Notes under the pieces: model-generated | What the model was told of the DNA's origin: nothing | The model's input: only the letters and a program-made list of their open reading frames with translations | The model's database searches: none | NCBI RefSeq assembly: GCF_008580665.1 | Contig: NZ_BKDJ01000010.1 | Location: 45,906 to 109,905, forward strand | DNA: 64,000 nucleotides | Direction: 5' to 3' | Source: Zafaria cholistanensis | GTDB lineage: Bacteria; Actinomycetota; Actinomycetes; Actinomycetales; Micrococcaceae | Position numbers and translations under genes: made by a program | In this document: in pieces, positions 61,578-64,000 of the stretch | How the letters are laid out: each line of letters opens with the position of its first letter | Numbering within the stretch: position 1 is the stretch's first letter

Positions 61578-62603
61578 TCAGCCGAAGAGCACGGCCGCTT
61601 CCTCGTAGCGGCCCCCGGGTACGGTCTTGAGCTTTCCGAGGGCCTCGGCAAAGCCGGTGCGCACGATGTGGGTGCCCCTCAGGGCCACCATGGTGTCCCA
61701 TGCGCCGGCGTCGACGGCGTCGGCGGCGGCCATGCCCAGCCGGGTGGCCAGCACCCCGTCATAGGCGGTGGGAACGCCGCCGCGCTGGATGTGGCCCAGG
61801 ACCGTGGCGCGGGTTTCCAGGCCGGTGCGCGCTTCGATCTCCGGAGCGAGCACGTCGGCGATGCCGCCCAGGCGGGGACGGCCGAAGGTGTCCAGGCCGC
61901 GCTCGGAGTGTGCGCTTTCCCGGCCTTCGGGGACGAAGCCCTCGGCCACCACCACCAGCGGGGCGCGGCCGCGCTTGTGGGCGTCGGTGACCCATTCGGT
62001 GATCTGGTCCATGCAAACCCTCTGTTCCGGGATCAGGATGGCGTGAGCTCCCGAGGCCATGCCCGCGTGCAGCGCGATCCAGCCCGTGTGCCGGCCCATG
62101 ACCTCGGCCACCATGCACCGGTGGTGGGACTCTCCGGTGGTGCGCAGCCGGTCGATCGCCTCGGTGGCGATCTGGACAGCGGTGTCGAAACCGAAGGTGT
62201 AGTCGGTGGCGTCCAGGTCGTTGTCCACCGTCTTGGGAACCCCGACGATCCTCAGGCCTTCCTGCGCCAAAAGCTGCGCGGCGGCCAGCGTCCCCTCCCC
62301 GCCAATGGCGATCAAACCCCCAACCCCCAAGCGCTCCATGGTGTCCCTGACCACGCCCGCCCCGCCGTCCGGGCCGAGCGGATTGGTCCGGGAGGTTCCC
62401 AGGATGGTCCCGCCCTGCTTGGAAATGCCCCGGACGCTGTGCCGGGACAACTCCATCACGTCGCCCTGGAGCAGGCCCCGCCAGCCGTCCCGGAACCCCA
62501 CAAACTCATCACCGTGGGACTTCAGGCCCTTCAGCACCGCACCGCGGATTACCGCGTTCAGGCCGGGGCAGTCCCCTCCACTGGTCAAAATGCCGATCTT
62601 CAC
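61578..62603 (-). CDS. pfkA: 6-phosphofructokinase
   Basis: 341 residues from GTG 62603, chosen because AAGGAA precedes it and family members begin KIGILTSGGDCPGLNAVIRG. Phosphorylates fructose 6-phosphate. Seen: GGEGTLAAAQLL, VPKTVDNDLDATD with the catalytic Asp, and MGRHTGWIALHAG. The Gly of GGEGT favours ATP as donor, while the Lys of PKTVDND occurs in both ATP and pyrophosphate types of actinobacteria, so donor use is open. Directly upstream of the broken pyruvate kinase. Confidence 0.92.
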   Translation of the reverse strand: MKIGILTSGGDCPGLNAVIRGAVLKGLKSHGDEFVGFRDGWRGLLQGDVMELSRHSVRGISKQGGTILGTSRTNPLGPDGGAGVVRDTMERLGVGGLIAIGGEGTLAAAQLLAQEGLRIVGVPKTVDNDLDATDYTFGFDTAVQIATEAIDRLRTTGESHHRCMVAEVMGRHTGWIALHAGMASGAHAILIPEQRVCMDQITEWVTDAHKRGRAPLVVVAEGFVPEGRESAHSERGLDTFGRPRLGGIADVLAPEIEARTGLETRATVLGHIQRGGVPTAYDGVLATRLGMAAADAVDAGAWDTMVALRGTHIVRTGFAEALGKLKTVPGGRYEEAAVLFG

Positions 62604-62778
62604 AGTTACGGATTCCTTCATCTGTTCGCGGCGGGACAGGCTTCCCGCTCCCTGGACTGCGTTTCGGACCCGTACCGACGGCTGCCTGGGGCTCGCCGCC
62701 CCGCTCACGTGCGAGCTCTTGGGAGCTCTTGGGAGCGCCGGTGGGCCGACGCCTGAAAGCGGATGTTCAGGGAGTTTA

Positions 62779-62791
62779 TTTAGCCCCTAAA
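62779..62791. promoter_or_regulatory. AT-rich palindrome upstream of pfkA
   Basis: TTTAGCCCCTAAA, perfect five-base arms around CCC, lies in the only AT-rich patch (62771-62805) of the 252-base gap between the epimerase-like gene and pfkA. Possible operator or promoter element. Confidence 0.35.
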
Positions 62792-62855
62792 TTTATACTT
62801 CCCTTCGATCATGCAGGCCGTCGGGGAAGCGGTCAAGGCATGGCCGCCGGTTCCG

Positions 62856-63800
62856 TTAGGCGCGGAGGGCCGGGTGGGCCCGGTGAGTGAGGTGCTCCCG
62901 CAGGAAGGCTGCCGCCTGCCGGGCCACTTCGGCGGGGTCGTGCCAGGGGTTGCGCCACAGGCCGATGTCGTCGCGCGTAGCCGGGGAGACGATGTCCGAA
63001 GAGAAAGACTCGAACGTCAGCGGACCCTGGTAGCCTGTCGCGTCCAAGGCTTCGAACAGTCCCGGCCAGTCGATGGTTCCGGTTCCGAGCCGGCCGCGGT
63101 GGCTTTCGGCCATGTGGAGATAGCCGAGCAGCGCTCCGGCGTCTTTCACGGCATCGGCCTGGGACAGTTCCTCGAGGTTGGCGTGGTAGGTGTCGATGTG
63201 CAGCAGGACGTTGGAAGCGCCCCGCTGCTTCAGGTCGGTGATGAACGCTGCCGTCTGGGCGGCCGTGTTCAGCAGGTTGCTTTCATAGCGGTTGACGTAT
63301 TCAAGGCCGATCCGGACGTCCACCTTGCAGGCGGCCGCGGCGACCCGGGTCAGGACATCGAGCGAATTCGCGCGGGACGCTGCGGTGGCAGGATGCGCGT
63401 ACTTGGTCATCGCGGAGAACGTCACGCCGCCAACGTAGGACGCGCCGATGTCGCGGGCGAAGGCCACGGCATCGAGGAGCTTCTCCTCCCCGCGGGCCGA
63501 TACGGCGGGGTCCTCGGTGTTGATGTCCGTTTCGGTGCCCAGGGCGAGGGACACGACGGCGTCGATCCCGTTGTCCTCGAGCAGCGCCCGGGTCAGGGAG
63601 TCACTGGCCGCCGTGCCGCGGGAGCCCGGCAACGGGATCTCGATCAGGTCGAATCCGGCGCCGGCGCTGCCCTCGATCGCCTTTCGGGCCGAAAGGGGCG
63701 ACCAGTCATTCACCCAGACCCCGGCGTGGACGCCGATGGGGCACACCGTGGAGGCCGCAGCGCGGCGGAATGGAATGCGGGGTTCGAACGGTGAAGTCAC
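62856..63800 (-). CDS. Sugar isomerase/epimerase (AP-endonuclease-2 fold)
   Basis: 314 residues from GTG 63800. TIM barrel of the D-psicose/D-tagatose 3-epimerase type: GFDLIEIPLPG, RIGLEYVNRYESN (metal-binding Glu), LLHIDTYHANLEE (Asp and His) and PLTFESFSSD (second Glu). Acts on a ketose or keto-acid sugar. It starts directly next to the transaldolase stop codon, so the two are cotranscribed, and pfkA follows on the same strand. Confidence 0.85.
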   Translation of the reverse strand: MTSPFEPRIPFRRAAASTVCPIGVHAGVWVNDWSPLSARKAIEGSAGAGFDLIEIPLPGSRGTAASDSLTRALLEDNGIDAVVSLALGTETDINTEDPAVSARGEEKLLDAVAFARDIGASYVGGVTFSAMTKYAHPATAASRANSLDVLTRVAAAACKVDVRIGLEYVNRYESNLLNTAAQTAAFITDLKQRGASNVLLHIDTYHANLEELSQADAVKDAGALLGYLHMAESHRGRLGTGTIDWPGLFEALDATGYQGPLTFESFSSDIVSPATRDDIGLWRNPWHDPAEVARQAAAFLREHLTHRAHPALRA

Positions 63801-64000
63801 TCAGGAAGCCTTTCGTGCGCCGGCGAGGGCGCCTTCGACGTCGGCCAGCAGTTCGTTCCAGCTGGCGACGAATTTGGCCAGGCCTTCTTCTTCCAGCAGG
63901 GCGACGACTTCGTTGTAGTCGATGCCCTGGGCGGCGAGGGCATCGAGGACGGCCTGGGAGGCTTGGTAGGTTCCGGCGATGGTGTTGCCGGTGACCTGTC
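63801..64000 (-). CDS. tal: C-terminus of transaldolase (runs off the window)
   Basis: The last 65 codons, ending AGARKAS then TGA at 63803-63801. The visible part [20 protein letters not shown] and [20 protein letters not shown] followed by [13 protein letters not shown] match the C-terminal helices of actinobacterial transaldolase from memory. Transaldolase moves a three-carbon unit between sugar phosphates. The catalytic Lys lies outside the window. Confidence 0.7.
   Translation of the reverse strand, partial: QVTGNTIAGTYQASQAVLDALAAQGIDYNEVVALLEEEGLAKFVASWNELLADVEGALAGARKAS

Overview
The window is a high-GC (about 70%) actinobacterial chromosome segment. It most likely comes from Arthrobacter sensu lato or another Micrococcaceae. 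Reasons: GTG starts with GGAGG-type ribosome sites are common, neighbouring genes often overlap as ATGA or GTGA, and the choline oxidase at 56241-57872 closely follows, from memory, the Arthrobacter globiformis enzyme, including the flavinylated His99. I see no rRNA, tRNA, CRISPR array, insertion sequence or phage structural gene.

Layout. 1-5207 (minus) is a visibly lower-GC, defence-island-like operon: a UvrD-type helicase broken by a frameshift, a 1030-residue unknown protein with a possible zinc knuckle, and the start of what looks like a DEAD/DEAH helicase. 5413-8380 is an ADP-ribose module (ARPP-1-type protein, ADP-ribosylglycohydrolase, degenerate-Nudix NrtR-like regulator). 8588-10594 holds an RNase H-fold protein and a GIY-YIG protein. 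10682-13506 and 22054-24346 hold two paralogues of an unrecognised OB/coiled-coil/C-terminal beta-domain protein. 13556-15588 holds an HTH/VWA pair and an ArsR-SRPBCC pair with its operator. 15665-21921 holds an intradiol dioxygenase-like Tat lipoprotein, a nitrilase-permease-nitrilase operon with a divergent GntR regulator, and a thioredoxin-reductase-like enzyme. 24576-35249 is mixed: DAO-type oxidase, M50 protease, DUF305/DUF3105 copper-type genes, SGNH hydrolase, DoxX, NmrA reductase and an ABC-F ATPase. 35358-38936 is a TM0106-type nuclease-helicase. 39195-41484 holds a YkvI-like transporter and an aldo/keto reductase.

41693-48733 is a Wadjet/MksBEF-like jetA-jetB-jetC operon whose expected fourth gene, the JetD nuclease, is absent. 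Its place is taken by a multicopper oxidase whose start codon overlaps the jetC stop. 48942-50928 is a tightly overlapping ogt-alkB-tag alkylation-repair operon. 50994-53482 holds a siderophore-interacting protein with an IdeR-like box and an MFS exporter. 54283-60362 is a choline-to-glycine-betaine regulon: permease, choline oxidase, betaine aldehyde dehydrogenase and a BetI-like TetR repressor, with twin palindromic operators in front of both transcription units. 60443-64000 holds a decayed pyruvate kinase, phosphofructokinase, a sugar isomerase/epimerase and the end of a transaldolase.

A feature that cuts across regions is the number of short perfect tandem repeats (11-33 bp units) at or just after stop codons, and in one case across a start codon. 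They look like recent slippage duplications.
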